The notes beneath the pieces were generated by a model. The model was not told the origin of the DNA. It made no database searches and saw only the letters and a program-made list of their open reading frames with translations. Below, piece after piece: positions 1 through 7,999 of a stretch of DNA of 64,000 bases. This DNA is from Anaerococcus mediterraneensis (GTDB taxonomy: Bacteria > Bacillota > Clostridia > Tissierellales > Peptoniphilaceae). The DNA is taken from contig NZ_LT635772.1 in the NCBI RefSeq assembly GCF_900128415.1, forward strand, positions 1,302,001 through 1,366,000. The letters are read 5' to 3'. Both the position numbers and the translations under genes were made by a program. How positions within the stretch are numbered: position 1 is the stretch's first letter; each line of letters opens with the position of its first letter.

Positions 1-1122
1 TTTTTCTGTGTGATAAGATGATTTTGATTCGTTTATAAGATTGTTAGAAGGTGAGTATTTTTCAAGTATTGACTTATAATCAGAGAAATCTAAATTTTTT
101 TCTATCTCTCTATTCTCTTGTTTTATAGTTTTTATATCAGAAGATGATTTTAGTTTATTTTTAACTGTATCTGAAACTAAGTCTAACAACTGATCTTCAT
201 AAGATAATTTAATTATTTTTTTATTCGGATGGATATTGACATCCAAATTTTTAGGATGTGTTTCTATAAAGATAAAAAAAGCTGGGTACCTGTCATTAGG
301 TATCAGGCCCTGGTACTGATACTCGATGGTTCTAGAAATATCTATGTTTTCTATAAGTCTATTGTTTATAAAAATATATTCCATAGACCTATTTCCCCTA
401 TAATAGTTTGATTTGGCAATAAATCCTTTTATTTTATATATGCCATTATCATTTCTTATAGGGATAAGATTTTCTTCTAAAATATTATCTAATAGGTCAG
501 ATATATTTGTCTCTAAACTTCTATTTGCATATGATTGGAATTGCACCCTATCATCTTTTATATATTTAAAGGAGATATTATTATAACATATAGCATAAGA
601 ATAAAGAAGCTTTGTGATTTTATTTGCTTCTGAAAAATCTGATTTTAGAAATTTTCTCCTAGCAGGTATGTTGTAAAATAAATCTTCGACAATTATGCTT
701 GTTCCTTTATTTGAGGCTATTGATTTTTGAATATTAATATTTTGGGAAATTTCTAGCTTGTTGGCGATATCTTGGTCTTCTGGCTTAGAGATTGCTGTAA
801 CCTTGCTTACAGCAGCTATACTCGGGAGAGCTTCCCCCCTAAATCCTAAAGAAAGGGTTCTATATAAGTCATCAAATTTACTAATTTTGCTGGTAGCGTG
901 TTTTTCAAAGGCTAATCTCAGATCATCCTTATTTATGCCATCACCATCATCAGTTACTCTTATATAGGTCTTGCCCCCATTTCTTATTTCTATAATTATA
1001 TTTTTGCTATTTGCATCAATTGAATTTTCAACCAGCTCTTTAACAACTGAAAAGGGAGATTCTATAACCTCGCCGGCAGCGATTTTTTCTATTGTATCTA
1101 AATCTAATCTTATAATGGACAT
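1..1122 (-). CDS. mutL: DNA mismatch repair protein MutL, N-terminal part (cut by window edge)
   Basis: MutL couples MutS mismatch recognition to strand processing. Reading the minus strand from the ATG at 1122 gives an open frame to the window edge that begins MSIIRLDLDTIEKIAAGEV. The GHKL ATPase motifs are present: ELVENSIDA near residue 30, TDDGDGI near 58 and GFRGEAL near 92, followed by the transducer domain. The C-terminal endonuclease/dimerisation domain lies outside the window. The start overlaps the mutS stop by one base (TAATG), so the two genes are probably translationally coupled. Only the truncation by the window is odd. Confidence 0.95.
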   Translation of the reverse strand, partial: MSIIRLDLDTIEKIAAGEVIESPFSVVKELVENSIDANSKNIIIEIRNGGKTYIRVTDDGDGINKDDLRLAFEKHATSKISKFDDLYRTLSLGFRGEALPSIAAVSKVTAISKPEDQDIANKLEISQNINIQKSIASNKGTSIIVEDLFYNIPARRKFLKSDFSEANKITKLLYSYAICYNNISFKYIKDDRVQFQSYANRSLETNISDLLDNILEENLIPIRNDNGIYKIKGFIAKSNYYRGNRSMEYIFINNRLIENIDISRTIEYQYQGLIPNDRYPAFFIFIETHPKNLDVNIHPNKKIIKLSYEDQLLDLVSDTVKNKLKSSSDIKTIKQENREIEKNLDFSDYKSILEKYSPSNNLINESKSSYHTEK

Positions 1123-3731
1123 TAGATTTCACCTATTCTTTCTACCAAGATATTTAATTTATTCATAGCTTCAAGCGGTGTAATTTGATTTATATTTATT
1201 GATGAAGCAAATTTTTTTAAATTCTCTATTTTTGTATCTTTTATTTGAGATATAGAATCCTTAATCTCTTTATTTTTATCGATATCAAAAGCTGGAGCCT
1301 TTGCAATTTTTTCAATAAAATTTGAAGCATTTTCTATTACTTCCTCAGGTAAACCGCTTAGCTTTGCAACCTCAATACCATAAGACCTATTTGATTTACC
1401 TTTTGAAATTTTTCTTAAAAATACTAGGTTATTGTTTTCTTCTAAGATATCAATTTTAAGGTTAATAACATTATCAAGTTCATTTTCTAGAATAGTAAGC
1501 TCATGAAAATGTGTCGCAAAGACGGTTTTTACCTTCTTGTGTTTAGATAAATATTCTACTATAGCCATTGCTATACTAAGACCGTCATCAGAGCTTGTAC
1601 CCCTACCAACTTCATCAAGGATTACAAAGGATCTCTCACTTGCATTTTTTAAGATATTTGAAACCTCATTCATCTCAAGCATAAAGGTAGATTCGCCCTT
1701 AGATATATTATCGCTTGCTCCAATTCTAGTGAAGATTTTATCACAGATACCTATTTCAGCCTTGCTGGCCGGCACAAAAGATCCTATTTGGGCCATTATA
1801 ATAATGAGAGCCATCTGCCTCATGTATGTTGATTTACCAGCCATATTAGGGCCTGTTATTATCTGTATAAGGTTATTATCTTGACCAATATAAGTATCAT
1901 TTGCTATAAATTCGTTTTCATTTAGGTTATTTTCAATAACTGGATGCCTACCATCTTTAATATTTATTATGTTAGATTCATCTATTGTAGGTTTTACATA
2001 TGAGTTTTGTATTGCTATCCTAGCAAAGGTATTTAGACTATCAATATTTGCAATCATTTTAGATAGGCTTTGAAGTCTAAGAGTTGAATCTAAAATTGTA
2101 TTTACTATTTGATTAAACAGTTTATATTCAAGCTCATTAATTTCATCATTACCATTTAAAATAATTGAACTAATTTTTTCAAGTTCTTCTGTAGTATATC
2201 TTTCTTGATTTTTTAGTGTTTGTTTTCTAATATATGACCTATCTACCTTGTCTATATTAGATTTTGTAACTTCTATAGAATATCCATTGTTTTTGTTGTA
2301 TATGATTTTTAGGTTCTTGATACCTGTTATATCTCTCTGTTCCTGTTCATAGGTCAATAATTTATTTTGTGCATTTTCAGATAAATATTTTAGTTCATCT
2401 AATTGCTTATTAAATTCGATCTTAATAATACCGCCTTCAGTTATATTTATAGGTGGTTCATCTACTATAGATTTATCAATAATATTATATACATCATAGA
2501 TATCAGGTAGATTATCTCCAAGATTTTTTACTAACTCATTATTGTTTGCTATTAACAATTCTTTAATCTGAGGTATATCTTTCAAAGAATTTTTAAGAGA
2601 GATCAAATCTCTAGCATTTGCTCTTTTGTAAGATATTTTTGCTAAAATCCTCTCGAGATCATAAATGTTTGATAAAAGATTTGAAATATTTCTGGATAAA
2701 ATATCATCTTTATAAAAAGCATCTACCAAATCAAGTCTTCTTTGTATTTTTTCTTTGTCTACCAAAGGTCTTTCTAGCCAATCATGGATCATTCTTGATC
2801 CCATTACTGTATCAGCTTGGTCTAGAATATCTATTAATGTATTATCCTTGGTGTTGTTGTTTAGATTTCTAGTCAGTTCTAAATTCTTTCTGGTATTAGC
2901 TTCTACTTCCATATAATCATTTATTTCTAATAATTCTAGATTGTTTATATGGCTCAATTTTTGATTATAAAACTTGTATATATAATCAAGCAAGTTTGCA
3001 AGAGAAATTATTGAGAGTCTCTTATCTTTAATTTTATTGAAGTTTTCCTTTCCTAGATAAGATATAATAGTAGAAATCCTGTTTTCATAATCCCTAGTGA
3101 AATCTATATAATTTAAAAAAATATTTTTGTTTATATTTAAATATTGTTTTATCTCATTGTTTGAGAAATTGCTATTTAGGACTATTTCTGATGGATTGAT
3201 CTTCTCTATCTGGTCTATTGCTTTTTTTGCAATAAATTTACTCATAGACTTTATTTCAAGACTTACAAGTTTACCTGTACTTATATCACAATAAGCCATT
3301 GATAGTCCAAACTCATTTTCAAAAATAGATAAAAGATAATTGTTTTCTTTATTATCTAAAGACTCAATATCTGTCAGAGTTCCAGGAGTTATAACTCTTG
3401 TAATTGCTCTTTTTACTAGACCTTTAGCATATTTGGGATCTTCTATTTGGTCGCATAGGGCTACTTTATAACCTTTTTTTACAAGCTTATTAACATAGGT
3501 ATCAACTACATGGTGTGGAACTCCGCACATAGGTGCTCGTTCATCATGACCACAGTCCTTGCCTGTAAGGGTGAGGGATAAAACTTTAGCCGTAATAATT
3601 GCATCATCAAAAAAAGTTTCATAAAAATCCCCTACTCTATATAGTAGTATGGTATCTTTTATATCTCTTTTGACATCTATATAGTGTTTTAGCATTGGTG
3701 TTAGATTTTCGTATTTAAATTTATTAGCCAA
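1122..3731 (-). CDS. mutS: DNA mismatch repair protein MutS
   Basis: MutS is the mismatch sensor of the MutSL pathway. At 869 residues it is a normal length. The mismatch-binding GDFYE motif is at residues 34-38, Walker A (GPNMAGKST) is near residue 627 and Walker B (ILDEVGRGTSS) follows, with the dimerisation region at the C-terminus. The start codon is TTG, placed five bases after a strong AGGAGG; no better ATG lies nearby and the N-terminal motif requires this start. It sits 35 bp after the SUOX-like gene and is followed by mutL with a 1-bp overlap, so dut, the SUOX-like gene, mutS and mutL look like one transcript. Confidence 0.97.
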   Translation of the reverse strand: MANKFKYENLTPMLKHYIDVKRDIKDTILLYRVGDFYETFFDDAIITAKVLSLTLTGKDCGHDERAPMCGVPHHVVDTYVNKLVKKGYKVALCDQIEDPKYAKGLVKRAITRVITPGTLTDIESLDNKENNYLLSIFENEFGLSMAYCDISTGKLVSLEIKSMSKFIAKKAIDQIEKINPSEIVLNSNFSNNEIKQYLNINKNIFLNYIDFTRDYENRISTIISYLGKENFNKIKDKRLSIISLANLLDYIYKFYNQKLSHINNLELLEINDYMEVEANTRKNLELTRNLNNNTKDNTLIDILDQADTVMGSRMIHDWLERPLVDKEKIQRRLDLVDAFYKDDILSRNISNLLSNIYDLERILAKISYKRANARDLISLKNSLKDIPQIKELLIANNNELVKNLGDNLPDIYDVYNIIDKSIVDEPPINITEGGIIKIEFNKQLDELKYLSENAQNKLLTYEQEQRDITGIKNLKIIYNKNNGYSIEVTKSNIDKVDRSYIRKQTLKNQERYTTEELEKISSIILNGNDEINELEYKLFNQIVNTILDSTLRLQSLSKMIANIDSLNTFARIAIQNSYVKPTIDESNIINIKDGRHPVIENNLNENEFIANDTYIGQDNNLIQIITGPNMAGKSTYMRQMALIIIMAQIGSFVPASKAEIGICDKIFTRIGASDNISKGESTFMLEMNEVSNILKNASERSFVILDEVGRGTSSDDGLSIAMAIVEYLSKHKKVKTVFATHFHELTILENELDNVINLKIDILEENNNLVFLRKISKGKSNRSYGIEVAKLSGLPEEVIENASNFIEKIAKAPAFDIDKNKEIKDSISQIKDTKIENLKKFASSININQITPLEAMNKLNILVERIGEI

Positions 3732-3766
3732 AGATACCTCCTAATTGTATTTATTGATAATATAAA

Positions 3767-4297
3767 CTATTGTATGTTTATTGTTTTGATGTTTGTAATC
3801 CATGTATTGGCACTATCGTTCGTAGTATCAATGATAGCGAGATTTCCATAAGAAGGGTTGTACTCCGCGAGTGCCTGACCTTCTATTTTATAAACCAAAT
3901 AAACTCTATCAACTTCTAGGGCAATCGACATAGGGATCCTTGTAGAATTACCATCTATATCTTCTATAGATAAGGTTGGTTTTTCCCTTAGATTGTAATT
4001 AAGATTACCAATTAGCCTATCGAGTGATATGCCTTCTATTTTTACTTTTTCTAGGCCATTGTTAACATAAACATTAGTTCTATCACTTCCAAGAGCTTTT
4101 AGATCTTTGATGGAATATGACTTTAGTTCATCGCCATTTCCTTTTATTATGACAATGTCTTTATCGTATTTGGCCATTGAAATATCATCTATCTTTGATT
4201 TAGCAAAGAAAATAATAATAAGTAAAAGAACAAATCCAATTAAAAATAATAGAATATTGTATTTATTCTTTTTTAGCTTTCTATTTAGATTTTTCAT
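3767..4297 (-). CDS. Membrane-anchored protein with a molybdopterin-oxidoreductase (SUOX-fold)-like domain
   Basis: The protein has 176 residues: a basic N-terminus, one hydrophobic segment at about 14-31, then an extracytoplasmic domain. The domain resembles the core of the sulfite-oxidase/YedY molybdopterin-binding fold. SIKDLKAL (62-69) fits the 'leads to a short strand' element, KIEGISLDRLIG (86-97) fits the typical wkGvpL.dLL segment, and the IEGQALAEYNPSYGNLAIID stretch (138-157) fits the 'nGepL...hG.plRlv.p' segment. I see no cofactor-ligating cysteine; the protein has no Cys at all, so molybdenum-cofactor catalysis is unlikely. It overlaps the dut stop by one base (TAATG). The fold assignment is inferred from motif pattern only. 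Confidence 0.6.
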   Translation of the reverse strand: MKNLNRKLKKNKYNILLFLIGFVLLLIIIFFAKSKIDDISMAKYDKDIVIIKGNGDELKSYSIKDLKALGSDRTNVYVNNGLEKVKIEGISLDRLIGNLNYNLREKPTLSIEDIDGNSTRIPMSIALEVDRVYLVYKIEGQALAEYNPSYGNLAIIDTTNDSANTWITNIKTINIQ

Positions 4298-4740
4298 TAT
4301 CGTCCGGTGGATCCAAATCCACCCTCACCTCTCTGGCTATCACTGAGATTATCAGATTCAACAATCTGGCATTTTAAATATGGTTGAATTATCAATTGAG
4401 CAAGTCTATCACCATTTTTGATTACTTGCTCATTATCACCATAATTATAGAAGAATATCATAAGTTCTCCCCTATAATCAGAGTCAATAACCCCGATAGT
4501 GTTAGCAAGCATTAGTTGCTTTTTTACGCCAGTAGATGATCTTGGATAGACAGCTCCAAAGTATCCTTCTGGAATTTCAACTTTTAGTCCAGTATGAATT
4601 TTTACAGTTTCTTTAGGTTTTATAACTATATCCTTATCAGTTTTACAATGCAGATCTAGACCTGCAGAGTGTTCTGTTCCGTAAGAAGGTAAGATTCCTT
4701 CGTTTATTATTTTTAATATATTGTTATTCATTTTACTCAC
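4297..4740 (-). CDS. dut: dUTP diphosphatase
   Basis: It hydrolyses dUTP to dUMP and pyrophosphate, keeping uracil out of DNA and feeding thymidylate synthesis. All five trimeric dUTPase motifs are visible in 147 residues: HSAGLDL (22-28), PRSSTGVKK, GVIDSDYRGE, GDRLAQLI and the C-terminal RGEGGFGSTGR arm that closes over the active site. It is the first gene of the minus-strand transcript running into mutS and mutL, with its own promoter just upstream. Ung, which removes uracil, is encoded elsewhere in the window (23888-24562). Confidence 0.97.
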   Translation of the reverse strand: MSKMNNNILKIINEGILPSYGTEHSAGLDLHCKTDKDIVIKPKETVKIHTGLKVEIPEGYFGAVYPRSSTGVKKQLMLANTIGVIDSDYRGELMIFFYNYGDNEQVIKNGDRLAQLIIQPYLKCQIVESDNLSDSQRGEGGFGSTGR

Positions 4741-4752
4741 TTCCTACTTTAT

Positions 4753-4781
4753 AATATACCAATTTTAGATAGATATTACAA
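4753..4781 (-). promoter_or_regulatory. Predicted sigma-A-type promoter for dut
   Basis: On the minus strand a -35 TTGTAA (4776-4781) and a -10 TATATT (4753-4758) are separated by exactly 17 bp and lie just upstream of the dut start. The region is shared with the divergent pepT, whose likely -10 TATAAT is at 4789-4794 but lacks a clear -35. Confidence 0.55.
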
Positions 4782-4812
4782 TTGCAAGTATAATAGTATA
4801 AAAGGAGATAAT

Positions 4813-6033
4813 ATGGACAAAATTAAACAAAGATTTATAAAATATGTATCTTTTGATACAAAAAGTGACGAAGAAAAAGGACAACTAAGAAAACCGTCTA
4901 CAGATGGTCAATTAGTTCTGGCAAAAGAGCTAAAAAAAGAACTTGAGGAATTAGGTTTAGAAGCAGAAATCAATGAAGAAGGATTTGTTTTTTCCTCAAT
5001 CAAATCTAATTCTTCAAAAGACTTGCCTAAGGTTGGATTTCTCGCTCATATGGATACTTCACCAGAAATGTATGGTAAGATAGATGATCCACAGATAATT
5101 GAGTACAAGGGTGGAGATATAAAACTAAATGATAAGAGATCAATTAAAGTTGAAGACTTTCCACACTTAAATAACCTAATCGGAACAACAATTATAACTA
5201 CACGTGGAGAGTCTCTTTTAGGTGCTGATGATAAAGCTGGAATAGCTGCTATTATGGATGCAGTAGAATTTATCGTGAATAACCCTGATTTTGAACATGG
5301 AGATATAAAAATAGCATTTACTCCTGATGAAGAAATTGGTACAGGATGCGATACATTCGATGTTAAGAAATTTGATGCAGATTTTGCTTATACATTGGAT
5401 GGTGGTATTCTTGGTGAATTAGAATATGAATCATTCAATGCTGCCAGTGCTAAGGTTACAGTGTCTGGTAAGTCTATACATCCTGGATCTGCTAAAAACA
5501 CTATGATTAACTCTATAAGCCTTGCAAATGAATTTGATAGCTTATTAGGTCAAGTTAGAAGACCAGAGCATACAGAAGGATATGAAGGATTTTTTCACTT
5601 GTTAAGCATAAATGGTGATATTGAAACTACAAAGATGGATTATATTATTCGTGACCATGACAAAGCTATATTTGAAAAAATGAAAGAAGAGATCCTAGCT
5701 AATGCTGATTATATGAATAATAAATACGGAAAAGTTATAGATATAAAATTAAATGACAGCTATTACAACATGGGAGATGTGATAAAAGACCATATGTATA
5801 TTGTAGAATATGCTAAAAAAGCTATGGAGAACCTAGATATTAAACCTCTAGTTCATCCTATAAGAGGTGGTACTGACGGTTCAAAACTCTCATTTATGGG
5901 ACTACCTTGTCCTAATATTTTTACAGGTGGTATGAATTTCCATGGTGTTTATGAATTAATTCCACTTGAACATATGAAAAAAGCAAGTGATACAATTATA
6001 GAAATAATCAGACTTGTTACAGAAAGTAAATAG
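4813..6033 (+). CDS. pepT: Peptidase T (tripeptide aminopeptidase)
   Basis: A cytoplasmic M20 dizinc aminopeptidase that releases the N-terminal residue of tripeptides. At 406 residues it is the standard length. Visible catalytic elements are HMDTSPE (first zinc ligand His and Asp), GADDKAG (bridging Asp), PDEEIG (catalytic base and ligand Glu pair), HPGSAKN of the lid domain and the late HGVYE histidine. The start follows AAAGGAG. It is transcribed divergently from dut. An amino-acid-fermenting anaerobe would use it in peptide catabolism; that role is inference. Confidence 0.96.
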   Translation: MDKIKQRFIKYVSFDTKSDEEKGQLRKPSTDGQLVLAKELKKELEELGLEAEINEEGFVFSSIKSNSSKDLPKVGFLAHMDTSPEMYGKIDDPQIIEYKGGDIKLNDKRSIKVEDFPHLNNLIGTTIITTRGESLLGADDKAGIAAIMDAVEFIVNNPDFEHGDIKIAFTPDEEIGTGCDTFDVKKFDADFAYTLDGGILGELEYESFNAASAKVTVSGKSIHPGSAKNTMINSISLANEFDSLLGQVRRPEHTEGYEGFFHLLSINGDIETTKMDYIIRDHDKAIFEKMKEEILANADYMNNKYGKVIDIKLNDSYYNMGDVIKDHMYIVEYAKKAMENLDIKPLVHPIRGGTDGSKLSFMGLPCPNIFTGGMNFHGVYELIPLEHMKKASDTIIEIIRLVTESK

Positions 6034-6040
6034 ACTTATA

Positions 6041-6069
6041 TTGTAAAAATGAAGATTTTGTGTTATCAT
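6041..6069 (+). promoter_or_regulatory. Predicted promoter of the small acidic protein gene
   Basis: TTGTAA (6041-6046) and TATCAT (6064-6069) with a 17-bp spacer lie 38 bp before the start codon of the 6108 gene and right after the pepT stop. The small gene may therefore be transcribed independently of pepT. Confidence 0.5.
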
Positions 6070-6107
6070 AAAGGTATAAGAACGATAAATTTCAAAAAGG
6101 AGAAGTT

Positions 6108-6338
6108 ATGGCAGATCAAAAAATTACAAATGATAATCAATACAGAGGAAACGATGAACTTGATAAAAAAGTAAGAGAAGAAAATAAAGAAACTGGTGGA
6201 GAATCTCTAGATCAAAAATTAAGTCCTGATCAAGAAAATCTTAGATCTATAAGTGATGAAGCTGATGAAAACTCTAATGTCGGAGCAGAAGCTAGAAGAA
6301 CTAGAGCAGATTTTTCAGAAAACCCATCTGAAGACTAA
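6108..6338 (+). CDS. Small acidic, probably disordered protein of unknown function
   Basis: I do not recognise this 76-residue protein. It is very hydrophilic, rich in Asp, Glu, Asn and Lys, with no Cys, no Trp and no hydrophobic segment, so intrinsic disorder is likely. A strong AAAAAGGAG precedes the ATG and a good promoter lies upstream, followed by a hairpin terminator, so it looks like a real monocistronic gene. Its terminator has been split by the IS element just downstream. Resemblance to small stress-type hydrophilic proteins is compositional only. Confidence 0.75.
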   Translation: MADQKITNDNQYRGNDELDKKVREENKETGGESLDQKLSPDQENLRSISDEADENSNVGAEARRTRADFSENPSED

Positions 6339-6350
6339 TAAAATAAACAA

Positions 6351-6371
6351 AGGCATCCATATTGGATGCCT
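6351..6371. repeat. Left 21-bp direct repeat flanking the IS (duplicated terminator hairpin)
   Basis: This 21-bp sequence contains arms GGCATCC and GGATGCC around the 5-base loop ATATT and recurs exactly at 7969-7989. It begins just after an A-rich run, which on the minus strand gives GCCTTTGTTT, so this copy keeps the minus-strand T-rich tail. On the plus strand it is followed by the IS end, so the T-tract is lost. It is interpreted as the target-site duplication of the IS. Confidence 0.85.
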
Positions 6372-6386
6372 CAGACTGTAGACAAA

Positions 6387-6420
6387 GTAGATGAAAAAGA
6401 AAACTTCATCTACTTTTTCT
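6387..6420 (+). terminator. Terminator-like hairpin just inside the left end of the IS
   Basis: GTAGATGAA (6387-6395) pairs with TTCATCTAC (6405-6413) around a 9-base loop and is followed by TTTTTCT. It would stop transcription entering from pepT or the 6108 gene. This is a common way for IS elements to limit transposase production after insertion. Confidence 0.7.
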
Positions 6421-6443
6421 ATGCGATAAATGCTTAAATCAAG

Positions 6444-6477
6444 CCATCTTCGGGTATAAGTATACTAAAGATGGAGG
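6444..6477 (+). promoter_or_regulatory. Leader hairpin covering the transposase Shine-Dalgarno site
   Basis: CCATCTT (6444-6450) is complementary to AAGATGG (6468-6474), whose last two bases belong to the GGAGG at 6473-6477 that serves the ATG at 6483. Pairing would hide part of the ribosome-binding site in read-through transcripts. Confidence 0.45.
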
Positions 6478-6482
6478 AAGTT

Positions 6483-7949
6483 ATGCTATACAAAAATGAA
6501 AAAAATAACACCGAACAAGTTCAAATGGTATCAGTAGAACAATTGGTCCCAAAAGATCACATATTAAGAAAAATAGACAAATACATAGACTTCAACTTCA
6601 TATACGATCTAGTAGAAGATAAATACTCACAAACAACAGGAAGACCAAGTATAGACCCAGTAGTATTAATAAAGCTTGTAATCCTACAATACTTCTTCAA
6701 CATAAACAGCATGAGGCAAACAATAAGAGAAGTAGAAGTAAACATAGCCTATCGATGGTTTTTAGGTCTAGACTTCTACGATAAAGTTCCACACTTCTCA
6801 ACCTTCGGGAAAAACTATGAAAGAAGATTTAAAAACACAGACATATTCAATCAAATATTCGAAAACATCCTAGACCAAGCAATGAGCTATGGATTCGTAG
6901 ACACAAAAATACAATTTGTAGACTCAACCCATGTAAAAGCCCACGCCAACAGACATAAAAGTCAAAAAGTAAAAATAAAGAAAAAAGTAAAATCCTATCA
7001 AAGAAAACTAGAAAAAGAAGTAAATGAAGACAGAAACAAAAATGGAAAAGATGACTATGATTACCCAGATGGTGAAATATTAGAAGAAAAAGAAATAAGT
7101 CAATCAACAACAGATCCAGAAAGTGGACTATTCCATAAAGGAAACCACAAAGAAGTATACGCATACTCAATCCAAACATCATGTGATAAAAATGGATGGA
7201 TCTTAGGATACAAAGCCTATCCAGGAAACCTACACGACTCAACAACCTTCCCATCATTCTTCAAAGAAAAATTAGAAAAATACAAGTCAGAAAAGATAGT
7301 AATGGATGCAGGATACAAAATACCAGCAATAGCAAAAGAACTAATAGAAAAAGGAATAATGCCAGTCTTACCATATACAAAACCAAAAGGAAGAAGAAAC
7401 GATAAAGAATCTTTCTATCCAAAAGAATATAAATATGACGAAACGAACGACTGCTACATATGCCCAGAAAACAAAATACTCCTGTACTCAACAACAAAAC
7501 GAGAAGGCTACAGAATATATAAAAGCAAGAAAAGCTTATGTGAAGACTGCCCATCTTTAAGCAAATGTACAAAAAGTAAAAGCAAGGTAAAAGTAATAAT
7601 AAGGCATATATGGCAAGGATACATAGACTATTGTGAATGGTACAGACTAACCAAAGCAGGAAAAGCAGAATATAAGCAAAGAAAAGAAACAATAGAAAGA
7701 CAATTCGGAAGTGCTAAAGAATACCATAGTTTTAGATATACCAATATGATAGGAAAGGAAAAAATGAGTATGAAAGCGGCACTAACTTTTGCGTGCCTAA
7801 ATATAAAAAAATTAGCAAAATTACTGGATAGATTAGACGGAGATGGAGGTAATTTTCCTCTGTTTACTAAAGAATTTACGTTATTATTTGAAAAATTAAT
7901 ATATTTTAAAATAAATATAGAAAAAGCTCCAACACTCCCAATTTATTAG
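6483..7949 (+). CDS. IS1182-family DDE transposase
   Basis: The protein has 488 residues from the ATG at 6483. The frame is open from an ATG at 6471, but GGAGG at 6473-6477 lies inside that extension with ideal spacing to 6483. The N-terminal domain has the family pattern (GRPSIDPVVLIKL, then HFSTFGKNYERRF). The DDE residues appear as FVDSTHVKAHA, IVMDAGY and ETIERQFGSAKEYH. A cysteine cluster (CYIC...CEDCPSLSKC) lies between the second Asp and the Glu. The frame is intact with no frameshift. Long antisense ORFs inside it are codon-bias shadows. Confidence 0.93.
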   Translation: MLYKNEKNNTEQVQMVSVEQLVPKDHILRKIDKYIDFNFIYDLVEDKYSQTTGRPSIDPVVLIKLVILQYFFNINSMRQTIREVEVNIAYRWFLGLDFYDKVPHFSTFGKNYERRFKNTDIFNQIFENILDQAMSYGFVDTKIQFVDSTHVKAHANRHKSQKVKIKKKVKSYQRKLEKEVNEDRNKNGKDDYDYPDGEILEEKEISQSTTDPESGLFHKGNHKEVYAYSIQTSCDKNGWILGYKAYPGNLHDSTTFPSFFKEKLEKYKSEKIVMDAGYKIPAIAKELIEKGIMPVLPYTKPKGRRNDKESFYPKEYKYDETNDCYICPENKILLYSTTKREGYRIYKSKKSLCEDCPSLSKCTKSKSKVKVIIRHIWQGYIDYCEWYRLTKAGKAEYKQRKETIERQFGSAKEYHSFRYTNMIGKEKMSMKAALTFACLNIKKLAKLLDRLDGDGGNFPLFTKEFTLLFEKLIYFKINIEKAPTLPIY

Positions 7950-7968
7950 TGGGTTTGTCGACGCTCTG

Positions 7969-7993
7969 AGGCATCCATATTGGATGCCTTTTA
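7969..7993 (+). terminator. Right 21-bp direct repeat; terminator hairpin with plus-strand T-tract
   Basis: This is the exact copy of 6351-6371 (GGCATCC / GGATGCC arms, loop ATATT), now followed by TTTT. It can terminate the transposase transcript on the plus strand. For the convergent trhP transcript this copy has lost its T-tract, because the minus-strand continuation is now the IS end. Confidence 0.75.
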
Positions 7994-7999
7994 AAGTCT

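Larger units (their letters stand above)
6372..7968 (+). mobile_element. IS1182-type insertion sequence, complete, 1,597 bp
   Basis: The ends are imperfect 15-bp terminal inverted repeats: CAGACTGTAGACAAA at 6372-6386 and, at 7954-7968 on the minus strand, CAGAGCGTCGACAAA, 12 of 15 identical. Inside lie a terminator-like hairpin near the left end, a leader hairpin over the transposase SD, and a single intact transposase. The element is bracketed by exact 21-bp direct repeats that each contain a hairpin, so it inserted in the intergenic terminator between the 6108 gene and trhP. An intact ORF, intact ends and identical flanks suggest recent insertion. Confidence 0.88.

Noticed and set aside
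1537..1884. Plus-strand ORF inside mutS
   Set aside because: Complement of conserved MutS ATPase codons; no ribosome-binding site; hydrophobic shadow composition.
6847..7692. Two long minus-strand ORFs inside the transposase gene
   Set aside because: They are antisense shadows created by the A-rich codon bias of the transposase; the predicted proteins are Leu/Phe/Cys-rich low-complexity sequences with no SD or family resemblance.
6372..7968. Prophage, integrative element or defence island around the IS
   Set aside because: Only one transposase gene is present; flanks are ordinary chromosomal genes and the repeats are accounted for by one IS insertion.
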